This document shows, one piece after another, positions 7,629 through 15,852 of a DNA stretch of 64,000 bases. The DNA comes from Rouxiella sp. WC2420 (GTDB taxonomy: Bacteria > Pseudomonadota > Gammaproteobacteria > Enterobacterales > Enterobacteriaceae). Made by a program: the position numbers and the translations under genes. The DNA lies in assembly GCF_041200025.1 (NCBI RefSeq), contig NZ_CP165628.1, positions 4,340,001 to 4,404,000 of the forward strand, given 5' to 3'. Positions within the stretch are counted from its first letter, which is position 1. The number at the start of each line of letters is the position of its first letter. Under the pieces are notes generated by a model. The model was not told the origin of the DNA, ran no database searches, and worked only from the letters and a program-made list of their open reading frames with translations.

Positions 7629-8732
7629 ATGCTGCAAGGTTATGCCCAGCTCCCCGATTTTAGCTTTCAACGCGCTCGCTTTCTTGCCGCTGCACAAGAT
7701 GCCGGGGCGACAATCACACATTATCCACATCCCTTAAAAGGCCCAAAAGGTGAGGACCTGGCGACTGACGTGGCGGTGCTAGGCAATCCTCTTTCGTCGC
7801 GGCTGTTTGTGGTGGTTTCGGGCACGCACGGTGTTGAAGGCTACTATGGTTCGCAATCGCAGATAGACTGGATGAAAGTGAATCATGCCAACACCTTGCC
7901 TGCCGACACTGCATTGGTCATGATCCATCTGATCAACCCGTGGGGGACTGCGCACCTGCGGCGGGTCAATGAAGATAATATGGATCTGAATCGCAACTTT
8001 GTTGATTTCAGCAAACCACTTCCGGCCAATGATCGTTATGAAGATTTGCATGATATTTATCTGAGTAAAGATCTGAATGGGCCTGAGCGCGCGGCTGCGG
8101 ACGATCTTATGGATCATCGCGCTCAACAAGCGGGCTGGGCTGAAGTGAAAAAAATAGTCGAGGCCGGCCAGTATCGGCATGAAGACGGGATCTTTTTTGG
8201 CGGCAAGCAGGCAAGCTGGTCTAATCAAACTTTACTGAAGATTATCCACACCCATTTGGCACACGCCAAGGCAATAATCAGCTTCGATTTGCACACGGGT
8301 GCGGGCGCCTATGGCCATCCGATGCTCATGGCGATTGCTCAACAGGCTTATCCTTCGCTGCAACAGGCGCGCGAGGTGTTTGGTCCCTGGTTGTATGTGC
8401 TGGTAACCGGTAAAAATATTGGCAGTGACACTGGCGTGACGGCTACGGCCACCGGCTACCTGTCACAATTTATGCTTGATAATCTGCCTGACGCGCAGCT
8501 GATTCAGCTGGTGATCGAATGCGGGACTTACGACGGTGAAACCATGCATCATTTGGTTCGTGACGATCACTGGCTGCATCTTTACGGCGATCCACAAAGC
8601 CCACAGGGTAAGAAAATTAAAGGCGAGCTGTTCGAAGGGTTTTATCCGCAGGATAAAGACTGGCAGCAGTTGGTTCAGCTGCGCACCCAGCAGATTTTTA
8701 ATCGCGGATTTAATGCGCTGGCAACACTCTAA
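7629..8732 (+). CDS. M14-like zinc metallopeptidase, DUF2817 family
   Basis: A 367-residue cytoplasmic protein without signal peptide. Zinc ligands of the carboxypeptidase A (M14) fold are visible: H67 and E70 in SGTHGVEGYYGS, H222 in SFDLHTGAGAYG, and a catalytic glutamate candidate E297 in VIECGTYDGE. NEDNMDLNRNFVDF is the substrate-binding Asn-Arg segment. This matches the DUF2817 group, uncharacterised M14 relatives that probably hydrolyse an amide or peptide bond in a small substrate. SD AAGGAG at 7616-7621 serves ATG 7629. It follows the binding-protein gene closely, so the pair may import and hydrolyse one compound class; this is inference. Confidence 0.8.
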   Translation: MLQGYAQLPDFSFQRARFLAAAQDAGATITHYPHPLKGPKGEDLATDVAVLGNPLSSRLFVVVSGTHGVEGYYGSQSQIDWMKVNHANTLPADTALVMIHLINPWGTAHLRRVNEDNMDLNRNFVDFSKPLPANDRYEDLHDIYLSKDLNGPERAAADDLMDHRAQQAGWAEVKKIVEAGQYRHEDGIFFGGKQASWSNQTLLKIIHTHLAHAKAIISFDLHTGAGAYGHPMLMAIAQQAYPSLQQAREVFGPWLYVLVTGKNIGSDTGVTATATGYLSQFMLDNLPDAQLIQLVIECGTYDGETMHHLVRDDHWLHLYGDPQSPQGKKIKGELFEGFYPQDKDWQQLVQLRTQQIFNRGFNALATL

Positions 8733-8750
8733 GGCATTGCCATGAGCGAA

Positions 8751-8786
8751 AAGGCTCATTCTGCGCTGGCTGAATGAGCTTTTTTA
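8751..8786. terminator. Bidirectional terminator between convergent genes
   Basis: GCTCATTC (8754-8761) pairs with GAATGAGC (8772-8779), with AAAA before and a T-run after (8780-8786), so it works on both strands. It separates the M14 peptidase gene from the convergent iron-oxygenase gene. Confidence 0.85.
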
Positions 8787-9566
8787 TCAGACGCGGCCGT
8801 AAAAAGTCAGTCGCGCGGTTTCTGAAAGCGAGATGTCGGGCTTCGAGTTATAGGCCAGCACCACCAGCATACGGGTGGTGTTTCCCTCGGTTGGTGTAAC
8901 GCGGTGAATAGCGTTGCGTCCCCTGAATAGCACTAAATCACCGGCCTCAATGCCTAGTTTCTTCGGCTGAATTTGCTTATCCAGCAGTTTTTCGACGCCG
9001 TCGTAGTTCATGTCGCCGTTATCGGCATCGCGCAGATTCTCGACGTACTCAAACACCCCGCCCGCTTCGGGTTTTTGTATCAACAAGGTGATGGCAAAAG
9101 AAGAGTTATCAAAATGCCAGCCCAATTCCTGACCTTCGCTGGCATAGTGCAGATTAATTGAAGAAAGTTTATCGGCATACGGATAAAGCTGCTGCTCTCC
9201 CAATACTGCACACAAAAATGCGCGAAACTCTGGAGCATCATAGAGCGCCCGCAGTGCAGAATTTGGTGGGATCTCTTCGTCGGTAATACAGCCTTTGGAA
9301 GACACTATCTGCCGATTGCGCGGATGCGTAGCCGGCAGACTTTCATCGGGCTTAAGCAGGTAGACATTGTGATTGCTGCTGGTGTAATAAGCCAAATGCC
9401 GGTTTTCATCGCCTTCCTGTTTTATCTCCGTGAGCGCCGTGGGATTAAGGAAGCGATGCAGCACCAATGCCCCTTTGTTATCTAGCGTCTCTTTGCAGCG
9501 AGCGAGGAAATCTGCGTCCTTAATCGGGTTAGCAGCGAAATTAACGATCTTGTCGAGATGTTGCAT
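8787..9566 (-). CDS. BesD/HalD-family Fe(II)/2-oxoglutarate enzyme, predicted amino-acid hydroxylase
   Basis: A 259-residue protein resembling the BesD/HalD radical halogenase family, non-haem iron, 2-oxoglutarate-dependent enzymes acting on free amino acids such as lysine. The iron site reads GWHFDNSSF (H151, D153) with distal H221 (AIHRVTPTEG) and 2-oxoglutarate-binding R232. True halogenases replace the Asp by Gly to make room for chloride; here Asp is present, so hydroxylation is predicted. Family segments GGVFEYVENLRD and GDLVLFRGRNAIH are also clear. It stands alone, convergent to the M14 gene and divergent from a RimJ-like acetyltransferase. Lysine as substrate is inference from the family. 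Confidence 0.8.
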   Translation of the reverse strand: MQHLDKIVNFAANPIKDADFLARCKETLDNKGALVLHRFLNPTALTEIKQEGDENRHLAYYTSSNHNVYLLKPDESLPATHPRNRQIVSSKGCITDEEIPPNSALRALYDAPEFRAFLCAVLGEQQLYPYADKLSSINLHYASEGQELGWHFDNSSFAITLLIQKPEAGGVFEYVENLRDADNGDMNYDGVEKLLDKQIQPKKLGIEAGDLVLFRGRNAIHRVTPTEGNTTRMLVVLAYNSKPDISLSETARLTFYGRV

Positions 9567-9717
9567 GACGGCCCTCAGGAATTAATCAGGAAAAACTCAG
9601 TTGCATTCACTTTATCCAAGCTTCCCAATACTGGGAAATAGAATCGATTGCGAATTCGCGAAAGTTTTGATTTTATAAATGTTCATTCATCAACCACACA
9701 GGTAAAACGGAATTAAG

Positions 9718-10431
9718 ATGACAACCTTGAATCATTTTGGACAACCGATTGGCGATGAAGTTAAAGGATGGCAACCTCGCCCACTGCCGGAACGCATTAC
9801 GCTGGAAGGTTTGTACTGTTACCTGGAACCGCTGGAGGTTAATAAACACAGCGAATCCTTGTTTAACGCCTGGCACAGTATTGATGATGACCGCGACTGG
9901 ACTTACTTCTCTATCGACCGCCCTGCAACTCAGCAAGAGTGCGACAACTACATAACAAAAATTTCTACTCTTAAAGACCCGCTGTACTTTGCTGTGGTTG
10001 ATAAAGAAACGCAGCGCGCCATCGGCGGCGTATCATTAATGCGTATTGATGCCGTGAACGGCGTAGCGGAAATTGGTTGGGTTAACTGGTCACCGTTGAT
10101 GAAGCGCTCACGCTTTGGCACCGAAACTATCTCTCTGCTGCTAAGTTATCTCTTTGATTCTCTTGGCTATCGCCGCTGCGAGTGGAAATGTAACAGTTTG
10201 AACGATGCCTCAAATCTGGCCGCCAAACGTTTAGGTTTTCAATATGAAGGTACTTTCCGTCAGGCACTGCTGACCAAAGGTAATAACCGCGATACCTGCT
10301 GGTATTCGATCATCGATCAGGAATGGTCGCCTATCAAAGCCGCATTTGGACAATGGTTAAGTGCAGACAACTTCTCCCCTGAAGGCCAGCAAAAACAGAA
10401 ACTTGAAGCATTCAGAACCAGACCGGAATAA
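9718..10431 (+). CDS. RimJ/RimL-type GNAT acetyltransferase
   Basis: A 237-residue GNAT of the larger RimJ/RimL class. Order: N-terminal LEPLEVNKHSESLFNAW, central AIGGVSLMRIDAVNGVAEIGWVNW, the acyl-CoA loop SRFGTETISLLLSYLF, and the C-terminal YRRCEWKCNSLNDASNLAAKRLGFQYEGTFR split over the usual turn. Members acetylate N-terminal alpha-amino groups of ribosomal proteins or small amines. The C-terminal extension (about 200-237) goes beyond the domain. It stands alone; a weak hairpin follows. Confidence 0.88.
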   Translation: MTTLNHFGQPIGDEVKGWQPRPLPERITLEGLYCYLEPLEVNKHSESLFNAWHSIDDDRDWTYFSIDRPATQQECDNYITKISTLKDPLYFAVVDKETQRAIGGVSLMRIDAVNGVAEIGWVNWSPLMKRSRFGTETISLLLSYLFDSLGYRRCEWKCNSLNDASNLAAKRLGFQYEGTFRQALLTKGNNRDTCWYSIIDQEWSPIKAAFGQWLSADNFSPEGQQKQKLEAFRTRPE

Positions 10432-10438
10432 CTTTTCC

Positions 10439-10475
10439 CGCGGGTTTAACAGTAAAATACCCGGTTCAACCCGCG
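10439..10475. terminator. Possible terminator between convergent genes
   Basis: CGCGGGTT (10439-10446) pairs with AACCCGCG (10468-10475), followed by CCTTT. The loop is long and the T-run is poor. Position between the RimJ-like gene and the convergent ada gene supports a role in ending transcription. Confidence 0.4.
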
Positions 10476-10490
10476 CCTTTGCTAACTAAA

Positions 10491-11585
10491 TTAACGAGAT
10501 TGGATTAACTGCGCTTCGCGTTTTTGCTCTTTCTCCAGTAGACTCTTTTTGCGCGCCACGCCCCAGCGGTATCCTGAGATATTGCCATCATTGCGGACTA
10601 CCCGATGGCAAGGGATAGCCACTGCCAGCAAATTAGCGGCACAGGCTCCGGCAACGGCGCGAACCGCTTTGGGTGAGCCGATTTTTTCCGCAACCTGGGA
10701 ATAGCTCAGCGTTTCGCCCACCGGAATCGCCCGTAAAGCATGCCAGACCCGCTGCTGGAAAGCCGTACCGCGAATATCCAGCGGCAAATTTAGCCCTGCT
10801 GTTGGCCGGTCTACAAAACCAACCACTGTTGCAACGCGCTGCTCAAAATCAGGATCATTGCCCAGCAGTTGCGCATGCGGGAAGTTATCCTGCAAACTTT
10901 CGACCAGAGTCTGCGGGTTGTCACCCAGCAGGATCGCGCAAATCCCGCGCGAGCTTTCCGCTACCAAAATATCCCCCAGCGAACAATACCCAACGGCAAA
11001 CCACACCGCCATGCCCTTACCACCGGCCCGATAGGCGCTCGGCGTCATCCCCAGACTGGCAGGGGAGCTGGCGTAAAAGTTACCATTGGAAGCATAACCT
11101 GCATCTAAAATAGCATCAGTGATCGATGGATTATCCGCCAGCGCCTCGCGCACCCGCTGTTGTCTTTTGGCGATGGCATAAGCGCGCGGCGTCAAACCAG
11201 TGAAAGTTTTGAAGATACGGTGAAAGTGCCAGGCACTGACTCCAACCTGCTGTGCAATTTCTTCCAAAGTCGGCGTTTTCTCTGCGTCTTCCAGCAAACG
11301 ACAGGCTTGCTCAATCTGCTGACTGTATTGCTGCTGCAAAGATATTCGCCCCTGTCGGCAGCGTTTGCATGGTCGATAATCTGCGGCTTCGGCCTGTGCG
11401 GCATCGGCAAAAAACTCAACGTTTTGGCGATTCGGCTGGCGTGACGGACATGAGGGCGCACAGTAAATTCCGGTCGTTTTTACTGCATAAACGAAATGCC
11501 CGTCCGCCTCGCGATTGCGACCGATTACTGCCTGCCAGCGCGCGTCTTCGTCGGCGAACACACTGTCTTTCGGATCACGTTTCAT
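10491..11585 (-). CDS. ada: Ada-type alkylation repair protein and transcription activator, copy 2
   Basis: A 364-residue protein with the full Ada layout: zinc and phosphotriester domain with C42, C46, C73 and C76 (GIYCAPSCPSR, RPCKRCRQG), AraC helix-turn-helix (about 85-185, with WHFHRIFKTFTGLTPRAYA and NFYASSPASLGMTPSAYR), and O6-methylguanine methyltransferase with PCHRV (325-329, C326 the acceptor). C42 accepts the phosphotriester methyl group that switches Ada to an activator. Both helix-turn-helix parts are well conserved, so this copy is the better candidate for the adaptive-response regulator. No alkB or alkA gene is next to it. Copy 1 is at 1997-3088, about 7.4 kb away. Confidence 0.92.
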   Translation of the reverse strand: MKRDPKDSVFADEDARWQAVIGRNREADGHFVYAVKTTGIYCAPSCPSRQPNRQNVEFFADAAQAEAADYRPCKRCRQGRISLQQQYSQQIEQACRLLEDAEKTPTLEEIAQQVGVSAWHFHRIFKTFTGLTPRAYAIAKRQQRVREALADNPSITDAILDAGYASNGNFYASSPASLGMTPSAYRAGGKGMAVWFAVGYCSLGDILVAESSRGICAILLGDNPQTLVESLQDNFPHAQLLGNDPDFEQRVATVVGFVDRPTAGLNLPLDIRGTAFQQRVWHALRAIPVGETLSYSQVAEKIGSPKAVRAVAGACAANLLAVAIPCHRVVRNDGNISGYRWGVARKKSLLEKEQKREAQLIQSR

Positions 11586-11661
11586 GGTGTTCTCACTTGT
11601 CTGATTAATTCAACCCAGCCTAAAACTTTTGCGCCACCGCAGCACTCTGCCGCTTGCTTTC

Positions 11662-12183
11662 TCATTCTGCTCGCGGCTGATCAGGCGTGGTCAGGACAAG
11701 CTGATAGAACGCCAGATCCAGCCAGCGATCAAACTTGTAGGCGGCCTGCTTGATGATCCCGGCCTCGGCAAATCCTGCCTTTGTGTGCAGCGCGATACTG
11801 GCAGCATTGGTGGCATCGATCCCGCCAATCAGCGTATGTACCTGTCGCTGCCGGGCTTCGGCAATAACGGCATCGAGCAAGATTTTTCCCAGCCCCTGCC
11901 CGCGATGCTGCGGATGAATATAAATCGAATGCTCAACGGAATACTTGTAGGCTGGCCAGGCGCGGAAAGTGCCATAGCTGGCAAACCCTAACAGTTTGCC
12001 GTTGTCGTCTTCCAGGCCTATCACCGGGAAATTGCCGTTGCGTTTGGCGGCAAACCAAGGTGCCATCGACGCAATCGAGCGTTCGTGATAATCGTACAGC
12101 GCCGTCGAGTTGACGATCGCCTCGTTAAAGATCTCAAGTATAGCGTGAGCGTGATGCTGTTCAGTGCAGTCGATCATTTTCAT
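11662..12183 (-). CDS. MnaT/PAT-like GNAT acetyltransferase
   Basis: A 173-residue GNAT similar to MnaT (YncA) and phosphinothricin acetyltransferases: AILEIFNEAIVNSTALYDY, GFASYGTFRAWPAYKYSVEHSIY over the line, PQHRGQGLGKILLDAVI as acetyl-CoA loop, GGIDATNAASIALHTKAGF, and KFDRWLDLAFYQL at the end. This subgroup acetylates the amino group of methionine derivatives or glutamate analogues. The start at 12183 (MKMIDC) is preferred over an upstream in-frame start because AGGGGA stands 6 bases before it. It is transcribed away from an XRE/cupin regulator with a palindrome between, so that regulator may control it. Confidence 0.88.
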   Translation of the reverse strand: MKMIDCTEQHHAHAILEIFNEAIVNSTALYDYHERSIASMAPWFAAKRNGNFPVIGLEDDNGKLLGFASYGTFRAWPAYKYSVEHSIYIHPQHRGQGLGKILLDAVIAEARQRQVHTLIGGIDATNAASIALHTKAGFAEAGIIKQAAYKFDRWLDLAFYQLVLTTPDQPRAE

Positions 12184-12207
12184 GGTATTTCCCCTTGCTG
12201 GTTTAAT

Positions 12208-12223
12208 TTCTAATATAGTAGAA
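12208..12223. promoter_or_regulatory. Candidate operator between the GNAT and XRE genes
   Basis: TTCTAATATAGTAGAA is a 16-base palindrome matching at 14 of 16 positions, centred in the 74-base gap between divergent starts at 12183 and 12258. It contains TATAGT-like -10 sequence. It is a plausible binding site for the adjacent XRE regulator. Confidence 0.45.
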
Positions 12224-12257
12224 TTAATTCCACAAAAGTAAACAAAGGCGTATCCCA

Positions 12258-12812
12258 ATGTCAATAGATGAATTAATCGCCAGCCGTTTGCTGCTGCTGC
12301 GCAAGAGCAAAGGCCTCAATCTGGAACAGCTGGCTGAATTGGCGGGCGTCAGTAAGGCGATGATTTCAAAAATCGAGCGGCAGGAAAGCAGTCCGAGCGC
12401 AACCCTGCTTGGCAAGCTTGCCGCTGGTTTAGGTGTCTCGGTGACTCAGTTATTGTCAGAGGAAAGTGCAACGCCCAACCGTCTGCGTCGTTTCAATGAA
12501 CAAGAGGTATGGCAAGACCCTGACATCGGCTATCTGCGCCGGCAGGTCTTGCCACCCGAGGCGCACAGCGGGCTGGAAATGATCGAGGTTACGCTGCCCG
12601 CCAAGGCGCGAGTAAGCTATCCGAGTTGGGGAAACAAGGCCTATTTGCAGCGGTTATGGCTGGTTGAAGGAGAATTAATTATTCACTATGGCGATGAACA
12701 TTATGAGCTTTATACCGGTGACGTATTAAGTTTTGGCGTTGATTTAGCCGTGACCTTTGATAATGTCAGAAACGAATCATGTCGCTATCTGTTAGTTATC
12801 AATCAGGGATGA
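12258..12812 (+). CDS. XRE-type transcription regulator with C-terminal cupin
   Basis: A 184-residue regulator. Residues about 8-64 form a Cro/C1 helix-turn-helix (LLRKSKGLNLEQLAELAGVS, then KAMISKIERQESSPSATLL). Residues about 105-180 form a single cupin barrel (YLQRLWLVEGELIIHYGDE, YELYTGDVLSFGVDL), usually a small-ligand sensor. This SutR-like architecture is common for regulators of amino-acid or amine metabolism genes. It is divergent from a MnaT-like acetyltransferase and 9 bases upstream of another GNAT gene on the same strand, so it probably regulates one or both. Ligand unknown. Confidence 0.88.
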   Translation: MSIDELIASRLLLLRKSKGLNLEQLAELAGVSKAMISKIERQESSPSATLLGKLAAGLGVSVTQLLSEESATPNRLRRFNEQEVWQDPDIGYLRRQVLPPEAHSGLEMIEVTLPAKARVSYPSWGNKAYLQRLWLVEGELIIHYGDEHYELYTGDVLSFGVDLAVTFDNVRNESCRYLLVINQG

Positions 12813-12821
12813 GGAAACTAC

Positions 12822-13292
12822 GTGCTGATAATCAAACCTACCGTTCTAAATAACGCCCATTTTATTGAACTGGTCCGCCAGCTTGATGCCTATCAGAGTG
12901 CGATGTATCCCGCCGAAAGTGATTACAGCATGCCGCTGGAAGAGATGCTTGCCAATGAACATTACGCGTTTATCGCCGAAGTAAACGGCGTTGCGGCCGG
13001 CTGTGCATGCCTGTATATCTGCGACGACGGTCTGGCCGAAATCAAACGGGTTTATGTCAATCCGCAGTTTCGCGGACTGGGCATTGCCGATCGGCTGATG
13101 GCCGCTGTGGAAGCACAGGCTCTACAACTGCAACTGCCGAGCCTGTATCTGGAAACCGGTGTCGATCATCTTGCCGCTATCGGCCTTTATAAGAAACGTG
13201 GTTTCGTTATCACCGACTGTTTTGGCGAGTACACATACGATCCGTTAAGCGTTTATATGGTTAAGCCACTGGCGTATCAGCAACGCGCCTGA
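12822..13292 (+). CDS. GNAT family N-acetyltransferase, GTG start
   Basis: A 156-residue GNAT that starts with GTG at 12822, with GAGGAA at 12811-12816 overlapping the stop of the XRE gene (12812), so the two are coupled. Motifs: YAFIAEVNGVAAGCACLYI, LAEIKRVYVNPQFRGLGIADRLM (acetyl-CoA loop) and LYLETGVDHLAAIGLYKKRGF. Residues E and R of AEIKRVYV are typical of this subgroup. The acceptor substrate is unknown. Its operon with a cupin-XRE regulator, and the divergent second GNAT, suggest a small acetylation and detoxification locus. Confidence 0.87.
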   Translation: MLIIKPTVLNNAHFIELVRQLDAYQSAMYPAESDYSMPLEEMLANEHYAFIAEVNGVAAGCACLYICDDGLAEIKRVYVNPQFRGLGIADRLMAAVEAQALQLQLPSLYLETGVDHLAAIGLYKKRGFVITDCFGEYTYDPLSVYMVKPLAYQQRA

Positions 13293-13298
13293 GTGATT

Positions 13299-14993
13299 TC
13301 AAAGACCTGCGCGATGGAGCGCGTCGCCAATCTGCTGTAACAGGGCTATTGCTCTATCCCGCTGACGTCGATATTGGGTGATCATCATCAGGCGGCTTTC
13401 CGCTGAAGTCTGCTGCAAATCCGCCGCAAGCTCCTGAAAACCAGGAAAAGCGCCGCCGCGATAGCTTAAATCATAGTGAAAATCGTCAGTGGAGCTGTAA
13501 CGCAACCGATGAAAATCCGCCACAATATTGGTAAGCAACGGTTGCCAGCTGGCGGGTTCTGCCGCTGCTCGCCGATTTAACGCCGTTATCGGCTCACATA
13601 AATTCAGTAGCCGTTGTTTAATTGGCTTAAGGCTGAATTGCGGATCCAATCGATCCTGAAGCTGCTCTAAAGCCGCCAGCATCGATTCCAGATAGTCACC
13701 AGCCGCCAGCGGCAAATCTGGCTGATGCAGCAGCCGATCCAGCCAATGCACGTGGATCTGGCAGTCGCGCCACAGAATATTCAGATCGAGCTTATCGTAA
13801 CTATCTTCCTCAGTATGCCACCACCAGCCGCCTCCGCTGCCCGGCGAATCGCTGGTCTTCTCAAGTGGCACCTCGCGCAAGGCAAAATGCATTGGCACGC
13901 CGCTGCCCCAGAATGACTGATCGCCGCCCTTGCCCAACGGCGTGATGCGCAGCGCAGGTTTTCCGGTAACCGCTGCCACTGCCTGATTGAGGAAATCGTT
14001 GGACTCGGCACCGCTGGCATTAATCACCACCTGAACCGCATCAAGGCAGCCCGGCGAATCAACGTTGATATGCGCAACACAATGTTTGCCGAGCTGCTGA
14101 CGATAATTGTCGGCATACCAGGTCGAACCGCCGTAGCGGGCGTTGGAATGCCCGGGCCACCAGGCGATACGCAGCCCGCGTCGCAAAGTGCCTGCCTGCT
14201 GTTGAAAATGCAGCGCCATCGCCAGACACAGCGCGTTGCCGGTGGCATTATCGGTCACTCCTTCATGCCAGGAATCATAATGCGATGACAACAGTACAAA
14301 TTCTGGCGTTTGCCCGCCAATCTCGACTATCGGCAAACTACAGGGGCGGACGTGGCGGTTGAGTACCGTGCGCATTTGTGCCTCAATCCGCTGCTCGCCG
14401 TGGTAAAGATTTAACAGCCGTTGGCCGTCGCGCTGATTGATAGAAATCACTGGCAATCGCGGATAGCGCTGCTGATCATCTGGCGTCGGAGTGCCCCAAA
14501 TCGGTCCAACGGTTTCTTCATGCAGCGCGGTTTCAGCCGAGCCCCAAAGGTGAATAAGTCCCACAGCCCGAGCAGCATCAAGACGTTGCACATAGTCCTC
14601 AAAGCCTTGATCGGCAATCACAATCTTGCCACGCACCTGCTGCGACCACTGTTGCCATTCCAGGTCACTGCGCGTCTGTGTTGAAGCATTGTCATAGTAC
14701 AAAGGGGCTTTAACGCCCTGCGGACAGTGCGCGGAAAAAGAACGTGTTTTCGCCCTAACCTGCCACTCAGGGAAGTCCGGCAGCAACAGGCTGCCTTCCA
14801 GCGGATCACTCAGCAACAGAGGGCAAGATTCCAAATCCGCCTCCAGCCCGTGCTCGCGCAGCATCTCGACCAACAAACCTGCCGCCTGCTCGGCGTCTTC
14901 GCTGCCAGATAATCTGTGCAGCTTTGAGTATGCCAGTAATAACTCATTCATAACCGGCATCAATTGATCGTGCCGTGGGGGGGCAAAAGTCAT
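13299..14993 (-). CDS. M28-family peptidase-like protein with PA insert and altered active site
   Basis: A 564-residue cytoplasmic protein of the M28 aminopeptidase family. A protease-associated insert (about 85-205) precedes the metal domain. Candidate zinc ligands: H238 (SSHYDSWHEG), D248 (TDNATG), D312 (NVDSPG) and H393 (WWHTEEDSYDKLD). The usual Glu-Glu pair (general base and ligand) before the GS turn is replaced by H282-S283 in WPGHSNARYGGS. Similar WPGHS sequences exist in M28-annotated proteins as far as I recall, so this may be a subfamily trait rather than damage. It is the last gene of a three-gene unit: TAATG overlap with the binding-protein gene upstream. Activity uncertain. Confidence 0.82.
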   Translation of the reverse strand: MTFAPPRHDQLMPVMNELLLAYSKLHRLSGSEDAEQAAGLLVEMLREHGLEADLESCPLLLSDPLEGSLLLPDFPEWQVRAKTRSFSAHCPQGVKAPLYYDNASTQTRSDLEWQQWSQQVRGKIVIADQGFEDYVQRLDAARAVGLIHLWGSAETALHEETVGPIWGTPTPDDQQRYPRLPVISINQRDGQRLLNLYHGEQRIEAQMRTVLNRHVRPCSLPIVEIGGQTPEFVLLSSHYDSWHEGVTDNATGNALCLAMALHFQQQAGTLRRGLRIAWWPGHSNARYGGSTWYADNYRQQLGKHCVAHINVDSPGCLDAVQVVINASGAESNDFLNQAVAAVTGKPALRITPLGKGGDQSFWGSGVPMHFALREVPLEKTSDSPGSGGGWWWHTEEDSYDKLDLNILWRDCQIHVHWLDRLLHQPDLPLAAGDYLESMLAALEQLQDRLDPQFSLKPIKQRLLNLCEPITALNRRAAAEPASWQPLLTNIVADFHRLRYSSTDDFHYDLSYRGGAFPGFQELAADLQQTSAESRLMMITQYRRQRDRAIALLQQIGDALHRAGL

Positions 14994-15799
14994 TATTTGC
15001 TTACCGCAGCCTGATGTACCGCGATATCTAAATCGCCAAAGTATTTAATGCGGATCTTGTCCCAGGTGCCGTCAGCGATAATCTTCGCCAGACCCTGATC
15101 GAGCAATGCCTTGGTTTTTTCGTCGCCTTTGCGCAGGCCAAAAGAGGAACCGATGCTGAAGAGTTTGTCGTCGCGCACCTCAGGGCCAGTCAGGGTGAAA
15201 TCTTTGCCTTCTGGTTTATTGAGGAAGCCGTAAGTCACGGCTACCGCCGGGCTGAGCGCCGCATCCAGTCGACCGGCAATCAGATCCTGATAAATGGTGT
15301 CCTGATCGGCATAGGCCACCACGTCCACACCTTTCGGCAGCCAATAGGCGTTTGCATACATTTCCTGAATCGATCCTTGTTGTACCGCAACACGTTTGCC
15401 TTTCAGTGATTCAGCCGTCGGCAGCAGCGGACTGCCTTTATGCACGACCAGTTTGGTTGGAATGTGGTAAACGAAATCGCTGAAGTCGATGACTTTTCGG
15501 CGTTTTTCTGTCGCACCCTGCGGTGAGATAAAATCGACTTTTTTGGCAATCAGCGACGGGATTTCGGCGTCAAAACTCGTCACCACGTAATCACATTTAA
15601 CCTGCATCTCTTTGCAAATCGCATTGGTGACGTCAATCTCATAGCCGCTTGGCGTGCCCTGAGTATCGCGAAACTGGAAAGGTGGATAGCTTAAATCAGC
15701 CGCAACGCGCAGGGTTTCGCCCGCCGCATGGGCTGCACCGCTGGTGATGGCGAGGCCCAGCACAGTCAGGAGCAAAGAATTTTTCAGCATCGTTTTCAT
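14993..15799 (-). CDS. Periplasmic amino-acid binding protein (SBP_bac_3), no permease nearby
   Basis: A 268-residue binding protein with signal peptide (about 1-25, GAAHA cleavage). Mature N-terminus ETLRVAADLSYPPFQFRD and GTPSGYEIDVTNAIC are the polar amino-acid binding signature; lobe-2 part KGKRVAVQQGSIQEMYA follows. It is clearly a diverged relative of the protein at 6790-7569 (shared VDF, DFSD..YHIP and QGxIQExYA segments). It lies between an M20 amidohydrolase gene and an M28 gene; its stop overlaps the M28 start (TAATG). No permease or ATPase genes are present. Ligand unknown; an N-acylated amino acid or peptide is possible from the enzymes beside it. Confidence 0.9.
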   Translation of the reverse strand: MKTMLKNSLLLTVLGLAITSGAAHAAGETLRVAADLSYPPFQFRDTQGTPSGYEIDVTNAICKEMQVKCDYVVTSFDAEIPSLIAKKVDFISPQGATEKRRKVIDFSDFVYHIPTKLVVHKGSPLLPTAESLKGKRVAVQQGSIQEMYANAYWLPKGVDVVAYADQDTIYQDLIAGRLDAALSPAVAVTYGFLNKPEGKDFTLTGPEVRDDKLFSIGSSFGLRKGDEKTKALLDQGLAKIIADGTWDKIRIKYFGDLDIAVHQAAVSK

Positions 15800-15852
15800 T
15801 ATTGTTTTCCCATCTTGTCGTTTTTGGTTTTATATCACTCTGAATGAAGCAA

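Noticed and set aside
8787-9566. Amino-acid halogenase
   Set aside because: The iron-binding Asp (D153) is present; halogenases of this family have Gly there.
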